Shown in pieces: positions 53,589 to 61,390 of a stretch of DNA of 64,000 bases (position 1 is the first letter of the stretch; each line of letters begins with the position of its first letter). Origin of the DNA: Bacteroidota bacterium (GTDB lineage: Bacteria; Bacteroidota; Bacteroidia; Chitinophagales; Saprospiraceae); NCBI GenBank assembly GCA_030147525.1, contig JASBVF010000002.1:62001-126000 (forward strand), given 5' to 3'. A model generated the notes under the pieces. The model was not told the DNA's origin. It searched no databases and saw only the letters and a program-made list of their open reading frames with translations. The position numbers and the translations under genes are program-made.

Positions 53589-54131
53589 TCAATCCTTGTT
53601 TTCGCTGGGCCGCCAGGCAATCGTCTCGATCAGGTCTTCCATGAACTTTTCGAATTCTTTCAGTTTTTCCGGGGCGTCGTGCGTATCCTTGACGGTTTTT
53701 TCCATATCGCCGATCCGGATGTAAATGACAGTCGTTGGCAGGTCGGCAACTTTCACACCGGTGGGGTATTGATTTTCGAAATCGAGAAATTTCACTTCGT
53801 GTACCTTTTCCCTGATTCTTTTAAGATCACTTTCTTTCACCATGCCTTCGTACCAGCCTTTTCGCTCAACGTTCATCCGGCCGTACCAGGTCGCTTTGCC
53901 ATCCGAGAAAATCTGTACCTGGTAAACCGGACAGGTACCGTAGCAGGGTGTTTTCTGGTAGCCTGCAAATTGATATGCCTCCTCTGCAGGTTCCGCAGCT
54001 GGTGGTTCTGGCTTGGGTTTGACCACTTCGGCGGGCTCAGTATTTCCAACGTTTTCTGCCTGTTTACGGTGGCAGGAAGTCATTGCGGCAGCAACTAAAA
54101 AAATGGCAAGGAGAAGGATGTTGGTTTTCAT
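53589..54131 (-). CDS. DUF6438-type lipoprotein
   Basis: 180 residues from the ATG at 54131. The signal LLLAIFLVAAAMTSCHRK has a lipobox with Cys near 20. A Pro/Glu/Ala-rich linker follows (EPAEVVKPKPEPPAAEP). The mature domain starts with YQKTPCYGTCPVYQVQIFSD and continues with GKATWYGRMNVERKGWY, the pattern of DUF6438 proteins with two conserved cysteines. These are probably outer-membrane lipoproteins; the function is not known. A 17-bp inverted repeat separates it from yidC, which reads in the same direction upstream. Confidence 0.83.
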   Translation of the reverse strand: MKTNILLLAIFLVAAAMTSCHRKQAENVGNTEPAEVVKPKPEPPAAEPAEEAYQFAGYQKTPCYGTCPVYQVQIFSDGKATWYGRMNVERKGWYEGMVKESDLKRIREKVHEVKFLDFENQYPTGVKVADLPTTVIYIRIGDMEKTVKDTHDAPEKLKEFEKFMEDLIETIAWRPSENKD

Positions 54132-54150
54132 AATCAGTTTGTTTCGTGTC

Positions 54151-54192
54151 GAAGCGTCCAAAGTTTGTTGGCAGGCAAACTTTGGACGCTTC
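54151..54192. repeat. Perfect 17-bp inverted repeat
   Basis: GAAGCGTCCAAAGTTTG, an 8-base loop, then its exact reverse complement, between the yidC stop and the DUF6438 start. There is no T run on either strand. Confidence 0.88.
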
Positions 54193-54233
54193 CAGCGAAG
54201 ATAACCCGGATTTGACAATTGTGTCTGCCGGAA

Positions 54234-56150
54234 TTACTTCTTCTTTTTTGACTTAGCGGCAGCTTCCCGTTGAGCGGCAACGGCTTGCTGTTGTTTCAGC
54301 GCTTCCTCCAAACGGGCCTGGAATCCGCCTTTTTTCTTTGGTTTCTTCCGATAAGCTTCGAGTTGTTCCTTTATTTTATCGTGATCAATGATGAAGTTTT
54401 TGGTCACGAGCGTCTGCGTCACGTTAAGGATATTACTAAAAACAAGGTAACAGGTCAGACCGGAAGCGAAGTTATTGAAGAAAAACAGGAAGAACAGCGG
54501 CATGAGATACTGCATCCACTTCATCATCTTGGCGTTGGCGCCACCGCCACCCATGCTGGCCATGTCCATCTGCTGCATGTTGTAGTGGGTGTAAAGCACC
54601 GTCGTAACGGCCCACAGCAGGGTAAAAAGGCTGACGTGCTGGCCATAAAAAGGAATTTCGAATGGAAGCCAAAATGCAGCATCATAGCTCGAAAGGTCCG
54701 TTGCCCAGAGGAAATTCGCCTGTCGGAACTCAATCGATGCCGGGAAAAACCGGTACAACGCCAGCCACACCGGCATCTGCAACACGACCGGCATACAGCC
54801 GCCCAGAGGATTGACTCCAAATTCCCGGTACATTTTCATGCTTTCCATTTGAATTTGCGTCTGGTCATCCTTGTGTTTTTCACGCAATGCGTTGAGCTGG
54901 GGTTTGAGGGCAGCCATTTTTGCCTGCGAATGCAACATCTTGTAACTCAGCGGATAAAGCAACAATTTTACTATCAACGTAAGCGCAAGAATCACGATAC
55001 CTTTCACGCCGATAAAAGAATGCAGGAAGTTAAACAGCGGCCTGACGATCCAACGGTTTGCAGTACCGATGATGCTGGTACCAAACGGAATGATATCTTC
55101 CAACTCTGAGCCGTACGCCCGCAGCGATTCGAAATCTTTGGGTCCAAGGTAAAATTCCATGGGATAGACCTCCTGCTCGCCAAACGGGACCTGGATGTCA
55201 GTAATCAACTTTTTTAGGTCGTCGTTTTCCGGTTCCAGCACTTCCGTTGTGAAAGTACCACCTTTGAAAGGTGCTTCTTTTGTCATCAGCACACTGGCGA
55301 AAAACTGGTTGGAATGCGCTACCCACTTCACTTTCTGGCCGGAAAGATCTTCCTGGTCACTGGAAGTACAGGAGCAGTAATCATAGTCATCTTCAACAGG
55401 TTTGTAATAAACTGTCGTATAATTCCGCTCGTATTGATCGTTTTGCTCCAGTTTGTCGAGGTAGTTGATCCAGCGGAGTTGGAGCGCACCGTCAGTCTGG
55501 TCAAGAACACTTTCGAGGCCTTTGAAACGCAGCTGGTACTGCACGGCATAGCTGCCGGGCTCTACCTTGTAAACCTGCTCGAAATAGCGGCCGGCACCAG
55601 CCTCCGCCCGGAAGACGATCGTATTTTTATCTTCTTTCAAAGGTTTGAAAAACAGCCTTTCACTGCTCAGTTTGCCAGCCACACCAGCCACCGGCAGCAT
55701 GTACTCAAAGCGGTTTTTATCATCTTCCAGCAATTTCAGCGGAAGCTTGATTTCATTGTGGTTTGAGTCCAGCAGCACTTTAAAATGCTCTTTGAGTTCA
55801 ACTTCTTTGATGCGCCCGCCCTTGTTGGTAAAAAGGATGCGCATCACGTCGTTTTCCAGCACTTCAATTTTTTCCTGCCCGATGGCAGCTGGAGCAAACG
55901 CACCATACTCGCCGGAAACCTGCATTTGCTGCTGAGCCAGGGCCGCAGAGTCCTGGAGTACGGAGTCTGGCACTTCGATGTTTTGCAGTTGCGCAAGGCT
56001 GTCGGCTCTTGCCTGCTCTAATTGACGAAGCGAGTCAAGTTTTGCCTGCCGTTCGGCCTCCAATGCCTTTTGTTCGGGCGCCATGAAAATCTGCATGGCG
56101 ATGAGCAAGCCGAAAATGAGAAGAAAACCGATGAGTGTATTTCTGTCCAT
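54234..56150 (-). CDS. yidC: Membrane protein insertase
   Basis: 638 residues from the ATG at 56150; codons upstream are not part of the family. YidC inserts and folds inner-membrane proteins with or without Sec. The N-terminal helix (NTLIGFLLIFGLLIAMQIF) is followed by a Gln/Ala-rich linker, then the large periplasmic beta domain (~90-370). The insertase core starts at FLHSFIGVKGIVILALTLIVKLLLYPLSYK and includes YREFGVNPLGGCMPVVLQMPVW and the later helices. The C-terminal tail is Lys-rich and Gln-rich (ALKQQQAVAAQREAAAKSKKKK), suited to ribosome contact. A terminator-like hairpin lies ~260 bases upstream of its start codon. Confidence 0.96.
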   Translation of the reverse strand: MDRNTLIGFLLIFGLLIAMQIFMAPEQKALEAERQAKLDSLRQLEQARADSLAQLQNIEVPDSVLQDSAALAQQQMQVSGEYGAFAPAAIGQEKIEVLENDVMRILFTNKGGRIKEVELKEHFKVLLDSNHNEIKLPLKLLEDDKNRFEYMLPVAGVAGKLSSERLFFKPLKEDKNTIVFRAEAGAGRYFEQVYKVEPGSYAVQYQLRFKGLESVLDQTDGALQLRWINYLDKLEQNDQYERNYTTVYYKPVEDDYDYCSCTSSDQEDLSGQKVKWVAHSNQFFASVLMTKEAPFKGGTFTTEVLEPENDDLKKLITDIQVPFGEQEVYPMEFYLGPKDFESLRAYGSELEDIIPFGTSIIGTANRWIVRPLFNFLHSFIGVKGIVILALTLIVKLLLYPLSYKMLHSQAKMAALKPQLNALREKHKDDQTQIQMESMKMYREFGVNPLGGCMPVVLQMPVWLALYRFFPASIEFRQANFLWATDLSSYDAAFWLPFEIPFYGQHVSLFTLLWAVTTVLYTHYNMQQMDMASMGGGGANAKMMKWMQYLMPLFFLFFFNNFASGLTCYLVFSNILNVTQTLVTKNFIIDHDKIKEQLEAYRKKPKKKGGFQARLEEALKQQQAVAAQREAAAKSKKKK

Positions 56151-56406
56151 TAATTGGTTATTGAATGTTGATTGCTGAAAGATGATTGTCAAACGGTGAT
56201 CGTTGGACGCCGGCAGATTTTTAACACCGGTGAACAAAGACCTCTAACAAATGACAGTGAAAAAGGGTGTCAGCTATTTGTCTGGAAAGCCTCCGGTGCA
56301 AATCACGCCCGCAAGTTCCCGTTTTCAAAAGTTGCGCAAAGGTAAAATTTTCCCTGTTTGGCAGGTACAGACATGGACGATTGTCCTTTTTTCAGGGAAG
56401 AATGGC

Positions 56407-56439
56407 AAAAAAAAGCGCAGAGCTGGTAACACTGCGCTT
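56407..56439 (-). terminator. Orphan intrinsic terminator upstream of yidC
   Basis: On the minus strand AAGCGCAG pairs with CTGCGCTT, followed by a run of eight T (two of them within the stem). No minus-strand gene lies just upstream, so it ends either an attenuated yidC leader or a small RNA. Confidence 0.82.
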
Positions 56440-56651
56440 CAAACGTTTTTGTGTTTAGTCGTTTAAATATCGTCATTGTTTTCAGGCAAAAACCTCTCCT
56501 AAAACGGCAGGAGTTTAAAAAAACTGCCATCCGGCGCCGGATTCAATGTTTAAAATATTGATTATCAAAAACATAAATAACCCGGCCTGATTACTGACGC
56601 CAAAAAAATTTATTTTTTAATCGCCGGATGCCTCCACCCAACCGATCCTGT

Positions 56652-56659
56652 TACCTTTG
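56652..56659 (+). promoter_or_regulatory. Candidate -7 element for the SMUG2-like gene
   Basis: TACCTTTG fits TAnnTTTG, 22 bases before the ATG. No -33 TTG is visible. Confidence 0.5.
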
Positions 56660-56681
56660 AAGCTCACGCAAACCCAATCAC

Positions 56682-57368
56682 ATGACGCAGCTAAACGCAT
56701 CCCTCAAACAACACTTTGATCAACTCTCCAAACATCTTCCCGCACTGCCGGATGAAGTCGAATGGCTGCTGCCACTCAGCGAAAACCCTGAAACCAAAAG
56801 GGTTTTCGAACTTTTTCTCGATAAATATTACGCTGATATCCAATCACGGACATTGATCCTCGGCATCAACCCTGGCCGCTTCGGGGCAGGCGTCACCAAT
56901 GTCGCATTCACTGATCCGGTGCACCTTGAACAGGAATGCGATATCAAAAACTCATTTCACAAAAGAGAGGAACTTTCTGCTCAGTTCATTTACAAGGTGG
57001 TGCATGCTTTTGGCAGCGTTGAGGATTTTTATCAGCGGTTTTTCATCAACTCCGTCGTCCCGTTTGGATTTGTGAAAGGCGGGAAAAACTACAATTACTA
57101 CGACGAAAAACCGCTGCAGGAGGCCATGCTCCCCTTCATCCGTTTTCACCTGAACGGACTGCTGAAGCTCGGCATGAACAAAAAGGTTTGCTTTTGCCTT
57201 GGCGAGGGAAAAAACTTCAAGTTTTTATCAAAATTCAACGAGCAGGAGGGCTTTTTTGAAAAAATAGTACCCCTCTCCCACCCTCGGTTCATCATGCAAT
57301 ACCGAAGGAAGATGGTCGATGAGTTCGTTGAAAATTATCTGGAGGCTTTGGGGGGATTGAAGGATTGA
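56682..57368 (+). CDS. SMUG2-type uracil-DNA glycosylase family protein
   Basis: 228 residues, cytoplasmic. ILGINPGRFGAGVTNVAFTDP is the active-site region of the uracil-DNA glycosylase superfamily (GINPG motif), and PLSHPRF near residue 205 corresponds to the second motif (HPSP-like). Overall it resembles the SMUG2/DUF4918 group common in Bacteroidota, which probably removes damaged bases such as uracil from DNA. The final residues (GGLKD) are encoded by an 8-bp tandem array that begins inside the gene and covers the stop codon. It is convergent with the RsmB-like gene 22 bases away. Confidence 0.83.
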   Translation: MTQLNASLKQHFDQLSKHLPALPDEVEWLLPLSENPETKRVFELFLDKYYADIQSRTLILGINPGRFGAGVTNVAFTDPVHLEQECDIKNSFHKREELSAQFIYKVVHAFGSVEDFYQRFFINSVVPFGFVKGGKNYNYYDEKPLQEAMLPFIRFHLNGLLKLGMNKKVCFCLGEGKNFKFLSKFNEQEGFFEKIVPLSHPRFIMQYRRKMVDEFVENYLEALGGLKD

Positions 57369-57388
57369 AGGATTGGAGGATTGGAGGG
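57354..57388 (+). repeat. 8-bp tandem array (GGATTGAA/GGATTGGA) at a stop codon
   Basis: Four units covering the SMUG2-like stop codon and the gap to the convergent gene. It has the same 8-bp period as the array at 44641, with a different unit. Confidence 0.85.
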
Positions 57389-57390
57389 TA

Positions 57391-58608
57391 TTACGATTTG
57401 CGCTCCAGCAGCGCCATGAAAAATCCGTCAAAGCCATCCTGCGCCGGTGAGATTTTACGCTCTTCCAGCAGCTCGAAGCCAGGATGTGAGGCCAGAAATT
57501 TTTCTACCTGCCGTTCGTTTTCCGAAGGTAAAATGCTGCATGTGGCATACACCAACTGTCCGCCAACCTTAACCATTTTTGAATAATTTTCAAGAATGGA
57601 AGCCTGCGTAATCTTCACATTTTCAAGGAATTCCGATGAAAGTTTCCACTTCGCATCCGGGTTCCGGCGCAGCACGCCAAGCCCGGAGCAAGGCACGTCG
57701 AGCAGCAGACGGTCTGCAGAATTGTGCAATCTTTTGATGGTTTTCGAAGACTCAATCGGGCGAGCCTGTACGATGTGAACGCCGTTGCGTCGGGCACGAC
57801 GTTTCAGCTCTTCCAATTTCCACGCTTCCGTATCGAGGGCAATGATGCTGCCTTTGTTTTCCATCATGGCGGCGAGGTGAAGCGTCTTGCCACCAGCTCC
57901 GGCACAGGCATCGATGACCCGCATCCCCGGCTCAGCCCGCAAAAATGGAGCGATACACTGCGAGCCTGCATCCTGCACTTCAAAAAATCCTTTTTTGAAA
58001 AGTGGGCTTTGAAAAATATTACCCCGTCTCTTCAACACCAGCGCAACCGGCGAGAGCGAGGTTTCAGTGGTTTCCCAGCCTGCCTGCGCCAACTGCATTT
58101 TCAGGTCAGCCGGGCTGGTCTTCAACGAATTGGCTCGAATCACCACATCGGCCGGTTCGTTAAGCGCCCGGATTTCAGCATCCCACGCACTGCCTAACTC
58201 CGCCTCCGCTGCCTCATCCAGCCAGTCCGGGATGGATTGAATGATTCTTCTTTCGCTTTCCAGCTGTTTCTTTTGTTGAAAAATTTCATCGGCGGAAAGC
58301 CCCTCAAACTCCTCCCAGTCGGGCAGTTTTTCATTTTTCAATATCAGATTCACACCGAGCAACCGCACGAAATCTTTCTCTGCCAGTTCATGCGAATTTC
58401 CAATTTCCCAATTTCCAATTTCCAAAAGCAGCCGCCACCAGCGCACCATTTCGTACACATTTTCAGCAATGAAAGACCGATCCCGGCTACCCCACCGAGG
58501 ATTGGACTTGAGCAGGCGTTCGATGACCTTGTCAGCGTATTTGCCTTGCTTGAATATTTCAGCCAGTGCTTCCGCTACGGCGTTGACGAGTGGACGATGC
58601 AGTTTCAT
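57391..58608 (-). CDS. RsmB-like 16S rRNA/tRNA cytosine-C5 methyltransferase (NOL1/NOP2/Sun family)
   Basis: 405 residues. The N-terminal NusB-like helical part (LVNAVAEALAEIFKQGK) is followed by a PUA-less linker and the SAM methyltransferase core: VIDACAGAGGKTLHLA (motif I), LLLDVPCSGLGVLRRNPD with Cys307, and YATCSILPSENE with the catalytic Cys357. Both cysteines of this two-Cys family are present, so it should be active on rRNA or tRNA cytosine. An unusual stretch near residues 62-72 (LEIGNWEIGNS) is encoded by a short imperfect tandem repeat at 58395-58423. Confidence 0.9.
   Translation of the reverse strand: MKLHRPLVNAVAEALAEIFKQGKYADKVIERLLKSNPRWGSRDRSFIAENVYEMVRWWRLLLEIGNWEIGNSHELAEKDFVRLLGVNLILKNEKLPDWEEFEGLSADEIFQQKKQLESERRIIQSIPDWLDEAAEAELGSAWDAEIRALNEPADVVIRANSLKTSPADLKMQLAQAGWETTETSLSPVALVLKRRGNIFQSPLFKKGFFEVQDAGSQCIAPFLRAEPGMRVIDACAGAGGKTLHLAAMMENKGSIIALDTEAWKLEELKRRARRNGVHIVQARPIESSKTIKRLHNSADRLLLDVPCSGLGVLRRNPDAKWKLSSEFLENVKITQASILENYSKMVKVGGQLVYATCSILPSENERQVEKFLASHPGFELLEERKISPAQDGFDGFFMALLERKS
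58395..58423 (-). repeat. In-frame imperfect tandem repeat (GGAAATT unit) in the RsmB-like gene
   Basis: Units of 7-8 bp (GGAAATT, GGGAAATT) four times in a row, coding for LEIGNWEIGNS. The other two arrays of this kind in the window lie between genes. Confidence 0.75.
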
Positions 58609-58729
58609 GATGCGGCCAAGTTATCAATTTTGGCAAAACCGGTTTTTATTTTTACAAAATGAAAACCCCGGCCTCATGCCCGAAATCCGACAACTAACTA
58701 CCTTTACCGGATATCAAAATGAAAAATCA

Positions 58730-59845
58730 ATGGAAAAGTTAATCGTACCTGTCCTGCTTTTTTTCACCTGCGGGATATTTGCCCAACCACATTCCCATGT
58801 ACACGACCGGGCCATCCATTTTCCTGATGTGCCTGGTTATCAGACGCTTGTTACTGATTTTCACATCCACAGCGTATTTTCTGACGGCAGCGTCTGGCCC
58901 GACATACGGGTGCAGGAAGCAGCCCGTGACAGCCTCGATGCCATTTCGCTCACCGAACACCTGGAATACCAGCCGCACAAAGATGATATCCCTCATCCGG
59001 ACAGAAACAGAGCTTACCAGCTGGCTGAAAAATATGCCCGGCCTTACAACGTACTCGTCGTGCCGGGCTCCGAAATCACCCGTGACATGCCGCCTGGCCA
59101 CGCAAACGCCATTTTCATCACGGATGCCAACAAACTGCTGCAAGACGACCCGCTCGCCGTGTACCGGGAAGCCCGCCGGCAGGGCGCTTTCACATTTTGG
59201 AATCACCCAAACTGGGTTGCGCAGCAAAAAAATGGCATCGCCACGCTGACGGATATGCACCGACAACTCATCGCCGAAGGCCTGCTCCACGGCATCGAAG
59301 TCGTTAACGAAGTCACTTACTCAGACGAGGCGTTGCAAATCGCCCTCGACAACAATCTGACGATCATGGGCACCTCCGACATCCACGAATTGGTGGACTG
59401 GACTTTTAAAATTGCCGAAGGCGGACACCGCCCCGTCACGCTGGTTTTTGCGAAGGAAAAAACCGCTGATGCCATCAAAGAGGCGCTGTTCGACCGGCGA
59501 ACGGTGGCCTGGCACAACAACACGATGGTCGGCAGAAGCGAACATTTGCTACCGCTCATTCAAGCTTCCATCACCGTACAAAGCGCTGATTATCAGGGAC
59601 CTTCTTCTGTCGTCACCGTCGTTTTAAAAAATGACAGCGATGCAAATTTCATCCTGGCCAACCAAAGCGGTTTTACCTTTCACGACGATGCCGGCATCGT
59701 CATGTTGCACCCCAACGAAACGACAAAAATTTCGGTAAAAACACTGGAGCAACTACCCGAATTTGAGCTGAAATTCGAAGTATTGAACGCCGTTACGGCG
59801 CCGGGCAAACACCCTGAGATCAGTTTAAAAGTAAAAATTGAGTAA
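58730..59845 (+). CDS. Secreted PHP-domain phosphoesterase
   Basis: 371 residues from the ATG at 58730, which begins a signal peptide (LIVPVLLFFTCGIFAQP); the open frame further upstream crosses the neighbouring gene. A PHP metal-dependent domain is clear: DFHIHSVFSDG (~45-55), SLTEHLEY, VVPGSEITRD, GAFTFWNHPNW and MGTSDIHEL, which provide the His, Asp and Glu metal ligands. After ~260 comes an extra beta domain (AVAWHNNTMVGR-type text, VTVVLKNDSDANFILANQSG). It probably hydrolyses phosphate or phosphodiester bonds in the periplasm; the substrate is unknown. It is divergent from the RsmB-like gene and converges with PorP/SprF, with stop codons 2 bases apart. Confidence 0.86.
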   Translation: MEKLIVPVLLFFTCGIFAQPHSHVHDRAIHFPDVPGYQTLVTDFHIHSVFSDGSVWPDIRVQEAARDSLDAISLTEHLEYQPHKDDIPHPDRNRAYQLAEKYARPYNVLVVPGSEITRDMPPGHANAIFITDANKLLQDDPLAVYREARRQGAFTFWNHPNWVAQQKNGIATLTDMHRQLIAEGLLHGIEVVNEVTYSDEALQIALDNNLTIMGTSDIHELVDWTFKIAEGGHRPVTLVFAKEKTADAIKEALFDRRTVAWHNNTMVGRSEHLLPLIQASITVQSADYQGPSSVVTVVLKNDSDANFILANQSGFTFHDDAGIVMLHPNETTKISVKTLEQLPEFELKFEVLNAVTAPGKHPEISLKVKIE

Positions 59846-59847
59846 GA

Positions 59848-60906
59848 TTAAAAATACCTCGGATGGCTGGCCTTGTCCACCTCCCTCAGAAAATCATACC
59901 CCAGCATCAGTTCGAAGGAACCGTAGGTGTAAGGCGTGATAGCACCAAGCGGGTAGTCGTAGGCCATGCCGATACGAAGGCCGTTTTTCAGGTAAACCGC
60001 CGTCCAGATATCAAAGGAGTCGGCACTGCTTCGTTTGGGACTGTTCGCAGGTTGTGAAAATGCGGCGAAAGCAGAGCGGAAGGAAGCGCCGATCCACAGT
60101 TTTTGCTGAAAAAGCAAGGATAAATCAACGTCAAATGTGGCAGGCCCTCCAATCTCCCTGACCAGGCTTCCCTGTTTGAAAAATTCATTGAAAAAGCCTA
60201 CGCTTTTAATCAAAAATGAAGGTTTGAGAACCAGGCCTTCCCCCCTGAGCGGGATGGCCCCTCCGGAGGTGATGTAAAAATGCCGGTAGGTTTTGGCCCA
60301 TTTCCGGATAAAATCTTCTTCTTCTGCAGCGAGGCTTCGCAGGTTAAAGTGGGCAAGATGAGGGATGGAAACCCCGGCGTAAAATTTTTCGGTATAAAAA
60401 AAAGCTCCGGCGCCGAAGTCGGGTACCCAAAGCGTTGGGTTTGCGCCTTTGAAGGCATTGTCCAGTTCACGGGCGTCCTTGAAACTCAGGTTATCCCAGT
60501 CGGCTCTCCAATTCATGACACCAGCCTGCATGCCGAGCGAAAGCGTTCCATTTCCAAATGCAATGCGGTAGGCGTAGAGCAGACTGGCAAGCGTAGTCTG
60601 GCGGGCGCCGATACGGTCGTTCACAAAGTTCACCCCCAGCCCTACTTTCCTGTTCACCGGCGAGTGCAGCGAAAAAGTTTGCGTCACTGGCCTGCCGTCA
60701 TAACCTCCGCCTTCGCCCCACCCAAACCACTGGTCCCGGTAAAGTGCAACCGCTGAAAGATATTCCCGGCTACCGGTGTAGCCCGGATTGTACACCAGCG
60801 TATTGAACATGTAACTAGTAAACTGCGGCTCCTGCTGGGCATTGGCCGGCATTTCAAAAAAGAAGGAAAATAAAATCCAAACCAATAGCCATTTCCTCAG
60901 AGCCAT
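59848..60906 (-). CDS. PorP/SprF-family outer-membrane protein
   Basis: 352 residues from the ATG at 60906; upstream codons give a longer reading frame without a signal sequence, while this start begins MALRKWLLVWILFSFFF with cleavage near PANAQQ. The hallmark QEPQFTSYMFNTLVYNPGYTGSRE is followed by RDQWFGWG and repeated barrel strands typical of PorP/SprF: LGVNFVNDRIGARQT, LSLGMQAGVMNWRADWDNL and LRIGMAYDYPLG. Such proteins help T9SS deliver or anchor sorting-domain cargo at the outer membrane. The usual partner is a large adhesin with a type B sorting domain next door. None is adjacent here; the giants at 6529-30200 carry type A-like domains, so a link is only suggestive. Confidence 0.9.
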   Translation of the reverse strand: MALRKWLLVWILFSFFFEMPANAQQEPQFTSYMFNTLVYNPGYTGSREYLSAVALYRDQWFGWGEGGGYDGRPVTQTFSLHSPVNRKVGLGVNFVNDRIGARQTTLASLLYAYRIAFGNGTLSLGMQAGVMNWRADWDNLSFKDARELDNAFKGANPTLWVPDFGAGAFFYTEKFYAGVSIPHLAHFNLRSLAAEEEDFIRKWAKTYRHFYITSGGAIPLRGEGLVLKPSFLIKSVGFFNEFFKQGSLVREIGGPATFDVDLSLLFQQKLWIGASFRSAFAAFSQPANSPKRSSADSFDIWTAVYLKNGLRIGMAYDYPLGAITPYTYGSFELMLGYDFLREVDKASHPRYF

Positions 60907-61390
60907 GCTCTGCCGGAGCCGGTTTGACAAGGCGCCAAACTTGTAGGAATATCGCAATGGTTTCATCCAATGGGTGAATTTAGTGATGCGGGGGGATGCT
61001 TCCGCCAGCTTTGAGCCGTACGGAATTCGATCTTTTAAATAGAAAATACGTGCCGTTTTTGCAATGGCAGGGTTTGAGCACATGTGTCTGTTCAGCTGCT
61101 TGTTTAAATGCTGGTAAGTAATGGTCAAAAATTGTGCCCCAGGTAAGGATGTGGAATTTGCCGGACAAAGATAGAAGCTTGCCGGTGGGAAAAAAATGAA
61201 AAGCTTTTTTAGCATCTGGTTTCGAAGAAATTGATGGCCGGGCCGCCTGTGTTTCAGGCCTTTCCAGCGGAAAGACCGAAGTGAAAAGGGTTAGACAAAA
61301 TTTCATGTGAAATAAATTGGGCTGTGCTCAATATTTTGCCCGGCAACAGAAATTTGTTTGCTTTGGGAAAATTTAAAACGAGAGACAACT

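Larger units (their letters stand above)
56151..56681. other. Intergenic region between divergent yidC and SMUG2-like genes
   Basis: 531 bases with no credible protein gene. It contains the orphan minus-strand terminator (56407-56439), the 14-base palindrome ATCCGGCGCCGGAT at 56529-56542 with seven T shortly after it on the minus strand, and the -7 match at 56652. Confidence 0.5.

Noticed and set aside
56303-56530. 75-codon minus-strand frame upstream of yidC
   Set aside because: It runs through the orphan terminator, has unusual composition and no ribosome-binding context.
58469-58729. Upstream extension of the PHP enzyme
   Set aside because: It overlaps the RsmB-like gene on the other strand, and the signal peptide begins at the ATG at 58730.
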